Shown here piece by piece: positions 56,112 to 64,000 of a DNA stretch of 64,000 bases. Under the pieces are notes generated by a model. It ran no database searches. It was not told where the DNA came from and saw only the letters and a program-made list of their open reading frames with translations. A program made the position numbers and the translations under genes. Location: positions 124,001 through 188,000 of the forward strand of contig NZ_QRAI01000001.1 of NCBI RefSeq assembly GCF_014336955.1, read 5' to 3'. The first letter of the stretch is position 1; each line of letters starts with the position of its first letter. Source of the DNA: Saccharophagus sp. K07 (GTDB taxonomy: Bacteria; Pseudomonadota; Gammaproteobacteria; Pseudomonadales; Cellvibrionaceae).

Positions 56112-56136
56112 AAAAGGGCACCAAGTGGTGCCCTTT
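56112..56136 (-). terminator. ettA terminator
   Basis: AAAGGGCACC-AAGT-GGTGCCCTTT: a 10-bp stem whose minus-strand side continues into TTCTTTT. Confidence 0.93.
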
Positions 56137-56153
56137 GGGTTGTGAGAGGAAGA

Positions 56154-57818
56154 TTAAGCTTTCAGTGGCTTGTACTTCACGCGCTGCGGCTGGGCATTGG
56201 CACCTTTGCGAGCGATGAAGTCTTCGTGGTACTCAGTGTAGTTACCGGTGAAGAACACCACTTCACTGTCGCCTTCGTAGGCCAGAATGTGGGTGGCCAC
56301 GCGGTCGAGGAACCAGCGGTCGTGCGAGATGATCAGCGCACAGCCGGGGAACGCCAGCAAGGCTTCTTCCAAGGCGCGCAGGGTTTCCACGTCCAGGTCG
56401 TTGGACGGTTCGTCGAGCAACAAGACGTTGGCGCCCTGTTTCAGGGTGTTGGCCAGATGCAGGCGGCCGCGCTCACCGCCGGACAATTCACCGACGCGCT
56501 TCTGTTGGTCGGTGCCTTTGAAGTTGAAGCGGCCTACGTAGGAGCGTGAGCTGACCTCGTAATTGCCGATCTTCAGAATGTCCTGACCGCCGGACACGGC
56601 TTCCCATACGGTTGCGTTGTTATCCAGATTGTCGCGGCTCTGCTCGACGTAGGCGACTTTGACGGTTTCGCCGATGATGATTTCGCCTTTGTCTGGGGTT
56701 TCCGTGCCGTTGATCATGCGGAACAGGGTGGTTTTACCTGCACCGTTACCACCGACGATACCGACGATCGCCCCCTTGGGCACACTGAAGCTCAGGTTGT
56801 CAATCAGCAGGCGATCGCCAAAGCTCTTGGAGACGTTTTTGAACTCGATGACCTTGTCACCCAGGCGCTCGCCCGGCGGAATGTAAATCTCGTTGGTTTC
56901 ATTGCGCGCTTGGTATTCCTGGGATTGCATTTCCTCAAAGCGGGCCAAGCGAGCTTTGTTCTTGGCATGGCGGCCTTTCGGATTCTGCCGCACCCATTCC
57001 AATTCTGCTTTCATAGCCTTTTGGCGGGCGGCTTCGGTGCGGGCTTCCTGCTCCAGACGCTGTTCTTTCTGCTCCAGCCAGGAGGAATAGTTGCCTTCAT
57101 AAGGAATGCCGCGACCGCGGTCCAATTCCAGAATCCAGCCGGCGGCGTTGTCGAGGAAGTAACGATCGTGGGTTACTGCCACTACAGTGCCGGGGAAGTT
57201 GACCAGGAATTGCTCCAGCCAATAGACAGATTCGGCGTCCAAGTGGTTGGTCGGCTCGTCGAGCAGCAGCATATCCGGGCGCGACAGCAACAGGCGGCAC
57301 AGGGCGACACGGCGCTTTTCACCACCGGACAGATTTTTGATCTCGGCATCCCAGGGCGGCAGGCGCAAAGCGTCGGCGGCGACTTCAAGGGTGTGGTTCA
57401 GGTTGTGCGCATCCCAGGCTTGAATAATGTCCTCAAGCTGAGCCTGACGCTTGGCCAGGGCGTCAAAGTCGGCGTCCGGCTCGGCGTAGGCAGCGTAGAC
57501 CTTGTCCAGCTCCGCCAGTGCATCCACCGCTTCTTGCACACCTTCTTCCACATTGCCGCGGACGTTTTTGTTCGGGTTGAGCTGCGGCTCCTGCGGCAGG
57601 TAGCCGATTTTGATCCCCGGCATGGGACGGGCTTCGCCTTGGATGTCCTGGTCGAGGCCCGCCATGATTTTCAACAGAGTCGACTTTCCCGAACCGTTTA
57701 AACCGAGCACACCGATCTTGGCGCCGGGGAAAAACGACAGGGAAATGTCTTTCAGAATTTCGCGTTTGGGCGGCACGATTTTGCCAACCCGGTTCATGGT
57801 ATAGACGTATTGCGCCAT
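56154..57818 (-). CDS. ettA: Energy-dependent translational throttle protein EttA (ABC-F)
   Basis: A 554-residue soluble ABC-F ATPase with two nucleotide-binding domains that binds the ribosomal E site and gates elongation according to ATP/ADP. Domain 1: Walker A GLNGSGKS, signature LSGGEKRR, Walker B LLLDEPTNHLD. The arm/linker (about 240-310) is rich in Glu/Arg (WLEQKEQRLEQEAR). Domain 2: GGNGAGKT, LSGGERGRLHL, LLLDEPSNDLD. N-terminal MAQYVYTMNRVGK is the usual EttA start. Length matches. Confidence 0.96.
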   Translation of the reverse strand: MAQYVYTMNRVGKIVPPKREILKDISLSFFPGAKIGVLGLNGSGKSTLLKIMAGLDQDIQGEARPMPGIKIGYLPQEPQLNPNKNVRGNVEEGVQEAVDALAELDKVYAAYAEPDADFDALAKRQAQLEDIIQAWDAHNLNHTLEVAADALRLPPWDAEIKNLSGGEKRRVALCRLLLSRPDMLLLDEPTNHLDAESVYWLEQFLVNFPGTVVAVTHDRYFLDNAAGWILELDRGRGIPYEGNYSSWLEQKEQRLEQEARTEAARQKAMKAELEWVRQNPKGRHAKNKARLARFEEMQSQEYQARNETNEIYIPPGERLGDKVIEFKNVSKSFGDRLLIDNLSFSVPKGAIVGIVGGNGAGKTTLFRMINGTETPDKGEIIIGETVKVAYVEQSRDNLDNNATVWEAVSGGQDILKIGNYEVSSRSYVGRFNFKGTDQQKRVGELSGGERGRLHLANTLKQGANVLLLDEPSNDLDVETLRALEEALLAFPGCALIISHDRWFLDRVATHILAYEGDSEVVFFTGNYTEYHEDFIARKGANAQPQRVKYKPLKA

Positions 57819-57936
57819 TGGGCGACCTCAAAACTTGCGGGTGAGGGAAAAGAGCGCGCAGATTAGCCCCCCACCGGGGGGATTTCAACTGCAGCCCGTT
57901 CGAACAGGTGTATGAGTTTGAAAAGGCTTTTGCCAT

Positions 57937-57962
57937 AAAAAAAGGCGACCTTGCGGTCGCCT
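57937..57962 (-). terminator. Terminator of the two-gene unknown operon
   Basis: AGGCGACC-TTGC-GGTCGCCT is an 8-bp stem; the minus strand continues with seven T's. It lies ~60 nt after the operon stop. Confidence 0.92.
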
Positions 57963-58021
57963 ATCAATGGTCCTCACAGGAATGAGGAATAGTTGAATCA
58001 ACTGAACTTGTGGCGGCGTGT

Positions 58022-58642
58022 TCACCTGCGCGGTGCTGCTGTCCCAGGGAGGAGTGAAGTTCTGCGCAATTGGGATGGTAGTAATCTGACCTCGGGATTC
58101 TCATCCTGCAGGATTCCGATTAACGGATGTGTATTGTGAAAAACCATATGAATCACGCCCTGGTGTGCCTCATTCAGTGGTAAATCGACGCACCCGCCAT
58201 GTGCGCTTTGTGCACAAAGACGTGTAGGTGACATTGATCCGGAAGCTGTATTGATCAGCAGAAAATATTTATCTGGCGAAGCTGGGGATAATTCCAGTCT
58301 GTAGCGCCAGTGCTGGTCGCTCTCAGTAGGCGAGTGGCCTTGAATTAACATGTTTGGACTTTCGGGTGTTTTGGTGGAAATCATGACGCAAGCACCTAAA
58401 GAATCGAGAATGGCGCAATAGCGTTTATAAATGTCCTCGTCCTGCCGCAATGCGGATTTAATTTTTTCACTGTCAGCAACTTCCGGATTTTGTACATAGC
58501 AATACAGCTGCCGCAGACTGATGGCAGGAAATTGCTCTATCCATTCTTTTGCTTGGTTGTGCACCATAAATTCCTGCATAACGGTCTGGCGCGCACTTAC
58601 AGTCAAATCTTTCCATCGTTTGTTCATAGGATTGCTTATCAC
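58022..58642 (-). CDS. Hypothetical protein, second gene of an unknown two-gene operon
   Basis: A 206-residue soluble protein that I do not recognise. It starts GTG (ISNPMNKRWKDL) overlapping the stop of the upstream gene (GTGA). Seen: EQFPAISLRQLYCYVQNP, a helical N-terminal half with QDEDIYKRYCAILDSLGACV, then a beta-rich half with WRYRLELSPASPDKYFLLI and LPLNEAHQGVIHMVFHN. No signal peptide, membrane segment or enzyme motif. The partner protein lies upstream, and a strong terminator follows. The closest guess is a protein-interaction or regulatory factor. Confidence 0.7.
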   Translation of the reverse strand: MISNPMNKRWKDLTVSARQTVMQEFMVHNQAKEWIEQFPAISLRQLYCYVQNPEVADSEKIKSALRQDEDIYKRYCAILDSLGACVMISTKTPESPNMLIQGHSPTESDQHWRYRLELSPASPDKYFLLINTASGSMSPTRLCAQSAHGGCVDLPLNEAHQGVIHMVFHNTHPLIGILQDENPEVRLLPSQLRRTSLLPGTAAPRR

Positions 58643-60129
58643 CAGTTTTGGTAAATCAATGCGAAAGTGACCAATATGGTGGAAATGTCACTTAACATTT
58701 TTTGCTCTGGAGTTTTAAGAAAGTTTTTTAAACGCCGATTTATCGAATGCAAATGCAATAAAGCATTTGGCAATCTTTCAGCGACTGCTGCTACGGTCGT
58801 CACCGAGCAGGGGTGGATCAAGTCATTTTTTAGATAATGATTTGAGTCGAGGAACTCCCAGGCTTCCCGGGATTTTTGCATAGCCTGTTGCAGCCTCTCT
58901 GGAAGTGGGGCATTGGCTGCCAGTTGTTGTTGAATGGTTTGTACTGAGCCATTGTGCGATTGCCTGCTTGTAGGTGCATCATGAGGGAAAGACTCGTGTC
59001 CGATAAGGTCGGGGCAGATTGCAAAAAGCAATTGCAATCCTTCGGGGTGTTGGTGGGTTATAAGGATGTGCGCGCAAGCAAGGCAAATTTTGCGGAATTC
59101 GCTTATGGCATCCTCGATTTTGGCAATAGCGTCGGTGTAATTCAGAATGTGTCGCTGAGTTTCCTGCAGATGCAACAAACGGGTCAGTTGTTTATCAGTA
59201 CTTTTGCTGCTGAATTCAATCAATGCATTTTGCAAAGGTGCAAAACAATGGGAGCGCAGAGCGGATAGTGCAAGATGCATTGCTGGCGCTGGCAAATCCG
59301 TCAAATAGGAGATGTTGCTCAGATCGGCTTTATTTAGAAATGTGATTTGCGGAAATTCGGTAACAAGAGCCAGCCAATCGTCCTGCCAAGTGCAGCCATG
59401 AAGTGACGAGCAAATTTCTACCAACGAATCCAAATAATCACTAAGGTCGACGCTGTCATTTGGCAGGCCGGAATCAACTTTGTCTGCTGCAGCTGCAAAG
59501 TGTTCGATGAAAGACACGAAAAGCTGGTGAACTTTCGAATAACGTTGGACATTCAAATCCTTGTTGCGGCAGTGTTCAATCCAAAAATCGAGAACTTGAT
59601 CGGATTGAATATCCATATAGGAAAAACAACCTTCGCCAAAACGGCGATCCAGAAACTCGATGATGGTTTTAAATCGGTGATTTTGTTGGCTAATGCCGCT
59701 GCGTTTTTGCCGATATTGTTCAAACGCGTCCGCCCAATCCAGTGCAATTGCCTCCACGAGTCCGCGAATACTAACGACTCTGGCGATATCTCGGGCGCGA
59801 AGCATAAATTCCTCGAACCCTAAGAGCTCCGCAACAAGATTGGCTGTCATGACCAGATAGGGGAGTGAGCACGCTTGAATGCGAAAGGAGATGCCGTCGG
59901 TGTAAGTGGCAACTATACCTCCACCATCATCATTGGCCGCTTCATCCACCTTGTTGCAAAAAAGCGCATGCAATTGTGACTGGTCGGCGGGGCATACAAA
60001 AAATAACGTCCCTATGTCGACGCCATATTGATGGGCGGCTGCGATCAGATGGGCGAGGCGTTTAAATAAGCTGGGGCGCTCTCTTTTCAGCAGATGTACC
60101 AGGCATCTGGTCAGCAATTTAGGATTCAA
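58639..60129 (-). CDS. Hypothetical helical protein, first gene of an unknown two-gene operon
   Basis: A 496-residue protein that I do not recognise. It starts with a TTG preceded by GGAG at a 5-nt spacer, which supports it despite the rare codon. It is mostly alpha-helical with no signal peptide or membrane helix. Notable: LFKRLAHLIAAAHQYGVDIG, a segment TIIEFLDRRFGEGCFSYMD with integrase-like flavour, and several His/Cys-containing helices. It has no nuclease, ATPase or catalytic motif that can be called. The stop overlaps the next gene (GTGA). It lies upstream of its partner and downstream of a LuxR-type regulator. Confidence 0.7.
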   Translation of the reverse strand: MNPKLLTRCLVHLLKRERPSLFKRLAHLIAAAHQYGVDIGTLFFVCPADQSQLHALFCNKVDEAANDDGGGIVATYTDGISFRIQACSLPYLVMTANLVAELLGFEEFMLRARDIARVVSIRGLVEAIALDWADAFEQYRQKRSGISQQNHRFKTIIEFLDRRFGEGCFSYMDIQSDQVLDFWIEHCRNKDLNVQRYSKVHQLFVSFIEHFAAAADKVDSGLPNDSVDLSDYLDSLVEICSSLHGCTWQDDWLALVTEFPQITFLNKADLSNISYLTDLPAPAMHLALSALRSHCFAPLQNALIEFSSKSTDKQLTRLLHLQETQRHILNYTDAIAKIEDAISEFRKICLACAHILITHQHPEGLQLLFAICPDLIGHESFPHDAPTSRQSHNGSVQTIQQQLAANAPLPERLQQAMQKSREAWEFLDSNHYLKNDLIHPCSVTTVAAVAERLPNALLHLHSINRRLKNFLKTPEQKMLSDISTILVTFALIYQNW

Positions 60130-60215
60130 GGGCGCTCCAGGTTGGTGCTCTTCGGTTTCACCGGCGTTTCATATAACAAGTCTGTAAGCGGGTTGGCGAT
60201 TGTCATCGACTGCTT

Positions 60216-60238
60216 CCAGGGATTGCGTAAATCCCTGG
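60216..60238. other. Hairpin between luxR and the unknown operon
   Basis: CCAGGGATT-GCGTA-AATCCCTGG is a perfect 9-bp stem with a 5-nt loop in the 351-nt gap 60130-60480. No T-run on either side; no other gene seen in the gap. Confidence 0.6.
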
Positions 60239-60480
60239 GAAATGTCTATTGAACGGATACAGACATAAGAAAAGTGCACAGCCCATCCACGAGCATTCCT
60301 CGATTGTCGAGCGCTTTGATTATTGGTTCTTCGAAAAGCAAAAAACGACTGCGTTATGACTTTGCCAAGCCGGGCCTGTTGGCCTTAATGGCGCTCTGTG
60401 GCTTCCTTGATGCCGGATTTGAGGGCCGTAGCGGAACGGTCATGGTAGGAAGGAATTGCGCGCCAAACAACGTGGAAAAT

Positions 60481-61293
60481 TCAACCTTTTGCGGGCTTGA
60501 GTGAGTTTCGCTCGCCAGCTATCAGGTCGGCGAGATTGAGCAGGCCAGCTTCGTACATCAGAGTATCCCGAGTGACGTCACCGAACTTTTTGCGCAGGTT
60601 TTTGATGACGCTGTTGGCAACGTACTTGTAATCCAAGTCCAATTCCTGGCAGACGGCTTTTAAATTACTGCCTTTGGCCAGAGAGCTGAGAACGCGCTTT
60701 TCCGTGGAGGAGAGCGTTCGTAACAAAGGGGCGAGAAAAATCGCTCTCGCTTCGGTTGTGCAGAGCACTCTGTCGCTGAACATCAGCGACATTTTGCGCA
60801 GGTATTCGCCGCGCTCTTCATACAATTGATCAAATCCGCGGTCGACTTCTTCTCGGGTGACGCTGACGCCAGCGATGTTGTAACCGTCGCTGAAGGCCGG
60901 AACGGAAATTCCCTGATGGATACCGTAGTCCTCACGGGCGACGGTGATGACTTCCAGCTCGGATTTCGCCAACCGTCGTTCTTCCGCCTCGCGCCACCAC
61001 ACCATTGGCGTCAGGTCACCGCTGGTGATGCGTTTGATAGTGAAGTCATCCTTGCCAAACCGGGCCTCGCTGTAATGCTGGATAAATTTGGCGTTATAGG
61101 ATTTGGAAATTCGGAATATGGGACTGAGCTGATTGAGGGAACGACCGAGTGCCCCGGGTATGAAGGTGTAGGAAAGATTGTCGAACCCCATGGCCAGGAC
61201 GGCCTTTTCCAGCGCGTTGAACATGGTGTCTATGTCGGTCGCGGAATAGAGGGTTTCACAAAATTCCAAAAATACCTGCTGCAGCTGCGGCAT
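60481..61293 (-). CDS. LuxR-type regulator with autoinducer-binding-like domain (solo)
   Basis: A 270-residue protein with an N-terminal autoinducer-binding-like domain (about 5-180) and a C-terminal LuxR helix-turn-helix (LSSTEKRVLSSLAKGSNLKAV, about 196-255). In the ligand pocket Y74 (FIQHY), D82 (KDDF) and W99/W100 (PMVWW) are kept, but the usual first Trp is F70 and the Pro after the Asp is F84, so it may bind something other than a standard acyl-homoserine lactone. No luxI-type synthase is in the window. CGAGG ribosome site. It may regulate the neighbouring unknown operon or the outer-membrane gene. Confidence 0.83.
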   Translation of the reverse strand: MPQLQQVFLEFCETLYSATDIDTMFNALEKAVLAMGFDNLSYTFIPGALGRSLNQLSPIFRISKSYNAKFIQHYSEARFGKDDFTIKRITSGDLTPMVWWREAEERRLAKSELEVITVAREDYGIHQGISVPAFSDGYNIAGVSVTREEVDRGFDQLYEERGEYLRKMSLMFSDRVLCTTEARAIFLAPLLRTLSSTEKRVLSSLAKGSNLKAVCQELDLDYKYVANSVIKNLRKKFGDVTRDTLMYEAGLLNLADLIAGERNSLKPAKG

Positions 61294-61470
61294 ATCAGCC
61301 TCGGGGTGGCGCTTTTTTCGCTTCGGTGATCATGCGCCATTTATGAAACATTGCGTTTAGCAGGTCAAGTGCTGGAAGGTGGCTAGTTAGCATCTGATTT
61401 ATCGTTCTAGTAAGCCAAGGCGTTATCTGCGTAGGTGGTGATGTTCAGCGGGCAGGGCGGAATAATGGCA

Positions 61471-62271
61471 TCATTGGATGCGCGTGGACAGTCCTATAAA
61501 GATTTCAGCGTTTTTGAGGCGGTTTCTCGGTTCAAACAAAGACAGCATGGTCGGGTGATCAAAAATGACTGTGTCGCTTTTACCCCAGTGTGCGTGATGC
61601 AGGCGATACCCGGTAGTCAGCCGCCAAGGAGACTGGAATTGTTTTGCCACACAGATTCCGGCTCCCCAAAAATTACCTTGATTGCTATCAGCAGATTTTT
61701 TGGCAAATCCCGAACTTGTATAGTCAAACATCACTTTTTCGCCGGCGCTGATTCCCCAGTAGGTCTCGAACTGAATGCTCCAGTGATTGATCAGGGGTTT
61801 GTGCAGAATAATTCCGGCATCCATTTCCCACCAACGTCTGGAAATCCTCACTGCAGCTGTGTGCTCCGTAGGCAATACTTTTCTACTCCAATAATGAGGC
61901 GAGATTTTCAGATAGGGGAAAACGGTAAAAAATTGTGTCGAATGGGCGTATTGAATTTGCAAGGCAATATTGCCCAGTCGGTAATCCGTTTCTGTTATCA
62001 AGGGCGTACCCAACAGAGTCTGACCCTCATAGTCCAGAGTTCCGTAGGTTATTTGGCTTTGCACATTTAAATGCCAGGACGGCGAAAGAAATTTTCTATA
62101 TTGAATTGTGGCCTGATGTGCCTTGCCTTTTTCGTTGACGAAAATTTTATCGTCCAGTTGCTCATGGTATTGCAGTGAGCGAGTGGCAATTTCAATGCTG
62201 GCTTCAGGATTTGCATAAACCAAATAGCTTTTGGCAAATAATATGAGGAGCAGAAGCAGTTTTAATTTCAT
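61471..62271 (-). CDS. Putative outer-membrane beta-barrel protein
   Basis: A 266-residue protein with signal peptide MKLKLLLLLILFAKSYLVYA and a mature part of alternating short beta-strands rich in Tyr, Trp, His and Gln (WHLNVQSQITYGTLDYEG, WSIQFETYWGISAGE, FEPRNRLKNAEIFIGLSTRIQ). The pattern fits a small outer-membrane barrel, ending in strand-like IFIGLSTRIQ. I cannot name the family. It lies between the LuxR regulator and the IS5 element, and 45 nt from the IS. Confidence 0.65.
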   Translation of the reverse strand: MKLKLLLLLILFAKSYLVYANPEASIEIATRSLQYHEQLDDKIFVNEKGKAHQATIQYRKFLSPSWHLNVQSQITYGTLDYEGQTLLGTPLITETDYRLGNIALQIQYAHSTQFFTVFPYLKISPHYWSRKVLPTEHTAAVRISRRWWEMDAGIILHKPLINHWSIQFETYWGISAGEKVMFDYTSSGFAKKSADSNQGNFWGAGICVAKQFQSPWRLTTGYRLHHAHWGKSDTVIFDHPTMLSLFEPRNRLKNAEIFIGLSTRIQ

Positions 62272-62423
62272 GGGCCGAAGTCAGAGCGGGCATATTTGCC
62301 CGCTCGTCAGAGTTAGGGAAGCTCTGATTAAGTTCAAATTTTTTCACTCATATTTTTTGAATAATTCTCAATTTCATTCATGGCGGAAAAGGCATGATTT
62401 TTCCCGTTTTTCCTACTTGTTTT

Positions 62424-62456
62424 GCCTTAAATCTGGCCAATTGCCAGATTTAAGGC
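62424..62456 (-). terminator. Hairpin at the 3' end of the transposase gene
   Basis: GCCTTAAATCTGGC-CAATT-GCCAGATTTAAGGC is a perfect 14-bp stem immediately past the transposase stop, inside the IS. It probably ends the transposase message or blocks read-through. Confidence 0.75.
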
Positions 62457-62465
62457 GCACTGACC

Positions 62466-63410
62466 CTAGGTCAGCAAGAATTTCTTGCAGGTAAGCAGGT
62501 TTGCAAAACCCGCTAAAACATAAAGCCGGTTGGTATTTTTGGCGAGTCCCCGGTAACGCACTTTGGCATAGCCAAACTGCTGTTTGATCTTTAAAAATAC
62601 GTGCTCTACTTTCGCTCGCACTTGGGCCTTGGCTTTTTCTGCCCGTGCGGCAATTCCTCTTAATGTTTTGCGAACACCGGGACGCTGACTAATTAGCCAA
62701 TCCACTTCCACATCTTTTAGCTCGGGTCTTTTTTCTGCGCCGCGATATCCCGCGTCGCCCCAAACGGTACCCTCTTCGCCGTGCAGCAGTTCCGACAATT
62801 GCGTTATATCGTGCTCATTGGCAGACGTGGTAGTTAGCGTATGAACAACACCCAAAGTATCATCCACGCCAACATGCATTTTCATCCCAAAATGCCATTC
62901 GTTGCCTTTCTTGGTTTGATGCATTTCGGGATCACGCTCACCATTTTCATTTTTGGTCGAGGTGGGCGCTTCGATAATAGTGGCATCAACAATACTACCT
63001 TCTTTCAGTATTAATCCCTGTTTGTCGAGATGGTGGTTCACTTCTTTAAAAAGGGCTTCGCCTAAATTGTAGCGCTCTAACAAATGGCGGAATTTCAAAA
63101 TAGTGGTTTCGTCCGGTATGGAACCGCTCAAGCTCAAGCCTGCGAATCTGCGCATGGATTCGATCTCGTACAGTGAATCCTCCATAGCTGGGTCGCTGAG
63201 ATTGTAAAACAGCTGCATGCAGTGAACTCGCAGCATGACATTTAACGGGTAGGGATGGCGCCCTTGGCCATTTTTGGGGTAATGCCGCTGGATCTTGCGC
63301 TCCAATTGCTTCCAGGGAATCAGCGTATCCATTTGTTCGAGAAACTTTTCCCGCCGGGTTTTGCGCTTCTTTGCGTTATATTCGGCTTCGGCAAAAGTGA
63401 GCTGATTCAT
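62466..63410 (-). CDS. IS5-family transposase (DDE)
   Basis: A 314-residue transposase with the catalytic triad D142 (SIVDATIIEAP), D219 (VWGDAGYRG) and E269 (KVEHVF), an N-terminal helix-turn-helix region and the C-terminal YRGLAKNTNRLYVLAGFANL block. Intact. It supplies strand transfer for the surrounding element. Start ATG 63410. Confidence 0.95.
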   Translation of the reverse strand: MNQLTFAEAEYNAKKRKTRREKFLEQMDTLIPWKQLERKIQRHYPKNGQGRHPYPLNVMLRVHCMQLFYNLSDPAMEDSLYEIESMRRFAGLSLSGSIPDETTILKFRHLLERYNLGEALFKEVNHHLDKQGLILKEGSIVDATIIEAPTSTKNENGERDPEMHQTKKGNEWHFGMKMHVGVDDTLGVVHTLTTTSANEHDITQLSELLHGEEGTVWGDAGYRGAEKRPELKDVEVDWLISQRPGVRKTLRGIAARAEKAKAQVRAKVEHVFLKIKQQFGYAKVRYRGLAKNTNRLYVLAGFANLLTCKKFLLT

Positions 63411-63495
63411 AATCGATTACCCTAAGAGTTGAGCTGTGCTAATTATGCCAAATTTTTGGACTTAACCAGAGGCTCCTTAGATCAACACAATGAGA

Positions 63496-64000
63496 TCAAT
63501 AGGAATAAACCCATGAATTTCCGTCTGCGTAATAAGTGAATTCACCGCAGCTGGTAAATTCAATTCGCATGTACAGTGAGCCATTAAGTGTTAACTCGAT
63601 AGTCCCGGTTCCAAGGCGACCGTTGTCGCATAAGCTGAGATTCTTGGCGGTCAAGGTGTACGTATTGGTTCGAGAATCGCTAATGACAACGCTGCCGGAA
63701 ATTTCATAGGTATTAGAGCTGGATTTTGTAACGGAGCTGTTATGCAACCTATAGCTGCTTCCATAAGTTGATCTATACCACGTGCCATCTTCGCAAGTTG
63801 TGTTGTTATTTTGAGTTACGCAGTATTGTGAATATTTGTATCGGTGCGCATCATTGGTTGTTTTTGATGTGAAGGTATAGTCATAAGACCAAGTCATTGT
63901 GTAGCTGGATTCGGAGGTATATTCTCCGTCCAGCCAGAATTTTCCATTTATGAGGTGGTTGCCACTACAGTAATTGCTGTAAGTGGATTCTGAATTTGTC
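63496..64000 (-). CDS. Ser/Thr/Tyr-rich beta protein, C-terminal part (truncated by window edge)
   Basis: The frame runs off the right edge; ~167 residues are visible, ending YYADGNSWVYSY. The composition is rich in Ser, Thr, Tyr and Asn with few charges and several Cys, and the sequence alternates like beta-strands (TNTYTLTAKNLSLCDNGRL, IELTLNGSLYMRIEF). This is typical of secreted or surface-exposed adhesin-like or lectin-like domains; no family is recognised. An IS5 element lies just past its stop, so it may mark an unstable region. Confidence 0.6.
   Translation of the reverse strand, partial: TNSESTYSNYCSGNHLINGKFWLDGEYTSESSYTMTWSYDYTFTSKTTNDAHRYKYSQYCVTQNNNTTCEDGTWYRSTYGSSYRLHNSSVTKSSSNTYEISGSVVISDSRTNTYTLTAKNLSLCDNGRLGTGTIELTLNGSLYMRIEFTSCGEFTYYADGNSWVYSY

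Larger units (their letters stand above)
62317..63476. mobile_element. Complete IS5-family insertion sequence
   Basis: A 1160-bp element with imperfect terminal inverted repeats: left GGAAGCTCTGATTAAGTTC (62317-62335), right (reverse complement) GGAGCCTCTGGTTAAGTCC (63458-63476), 15 of 19 identical. It is bracketed by the 4-bp target duplication TTAG (62313-62316 and 63477-63480), which fits the YTAR target of IS5. One intact transposase is carried on the minus strand. Its right end is only 19 bp from the stop codon of the next gene. Confidence 0.95.

Noticed and set aside
56101-56115. TGGCACGAAAAGAAA as a sigma-54 promoter
   Set aside because: It has a TGGCACG box but no GC at the -12 position, and it overlaps the ettA terminator.
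60274-60504. 76-residue plus-strand frame in the luxR/unknown-operon gap
   Set aside because: No ribosome site, and its end runs into the antisense of luxR; composition does not look like a protein.

Overview
The window looks like chromosomal DNA of a free-living gammaproteobacterium related to the pseudomonads, most plausibly the Cellvibrionaceae (Cellvibrio type). The trpGDC - crp/vfr - osmC - coq7 order, a Vfr-like CRP, monomeric isocitrate dehydrogenase, a DUF3094 protein, a YtjB-like gene divergent from serB, and DnaT-like plus lambda-P-like replication proteins all fit. The genus is inferred from gene content; no rRNA or tRNA gene was seen.

Layout. (1) 1-12.3 kb is an exopolysaccharide (EPS) region: a truncated beta-helix protein, two family-4 glycosyltransferases, a WecG/TagA glycosyltransferase, an outer-membrane beta-barrel, an undecaprenyl-phosphate sugar phosphotransferase, and the PEP-CTERM two-component pair PrsR/PrsK. 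A 60-residue PEP-CTERM-like protein lies beside them behind a strong sigma-54 promoter. (2) 12.5-28.8 kb is mostly conserved housekeeping: DUF1631, trpGDC, crp, osmC, coq7, a Ycf46-like AAA ATPase, DUF3094, a phosphopantetheinyl transferase, an EVE protein, serB, a YtjB-like protein, a MOSC protein and a UvrD-like helicase. (3) 28.8-31 kb is a self-contained protein-sorting pair: an exosortase E/CPBP-protease fusion and its VPEID-CTERM substrate, the latter behind a second good sigma-54 promoter. (4) 31.3-38.6 kb holds DUF3301, csrA, a Cys-rich unknown, and a three-gene sensory unit (periplasmic binding protein, PAS histidine kinase, sigma-54 response regulator) with an unusually dyad-rich leader. 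(5) 38.8-57.8 kb: monomeric isocitrate dehydrogenase, a GH15/phosphorylase-kinase-like protein, mannosyl-3-phosphoglycerate phosphatase, a LEA-type lipoprotein, a DUF748/AsmA-like protein, parC, two PilZ proteins, a Bax-type glucosaminidase, a lambda-P-like / triple-DnaT pair, a NADAR protein, radA and ettA. (6) 58-64 kb is accessory: an overlapping two-gene operon of unknown function, a LuxR solo, a putative outer-membrane protein, a complete IS5-family element with a target-site duplication, and a truncated secreted-type protein.

The most interesting thread is that the two short C-terminally sorted proteins, 23 kb apart, both sit behind TGGCAC-N7-TGC-type sigma-54 promoters, while the window also encodes PrsK/PrsR (a sigma-54 activator pair) and one exosortase. 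This suggests a shared EPS-associated surface-protein regulon. A second theme is repeated short tandem duplications (period 20-23 bp) in intergenic DNA; one of them creates a 7-codon upstream ORF overlapping the start of the phosphatase gene.
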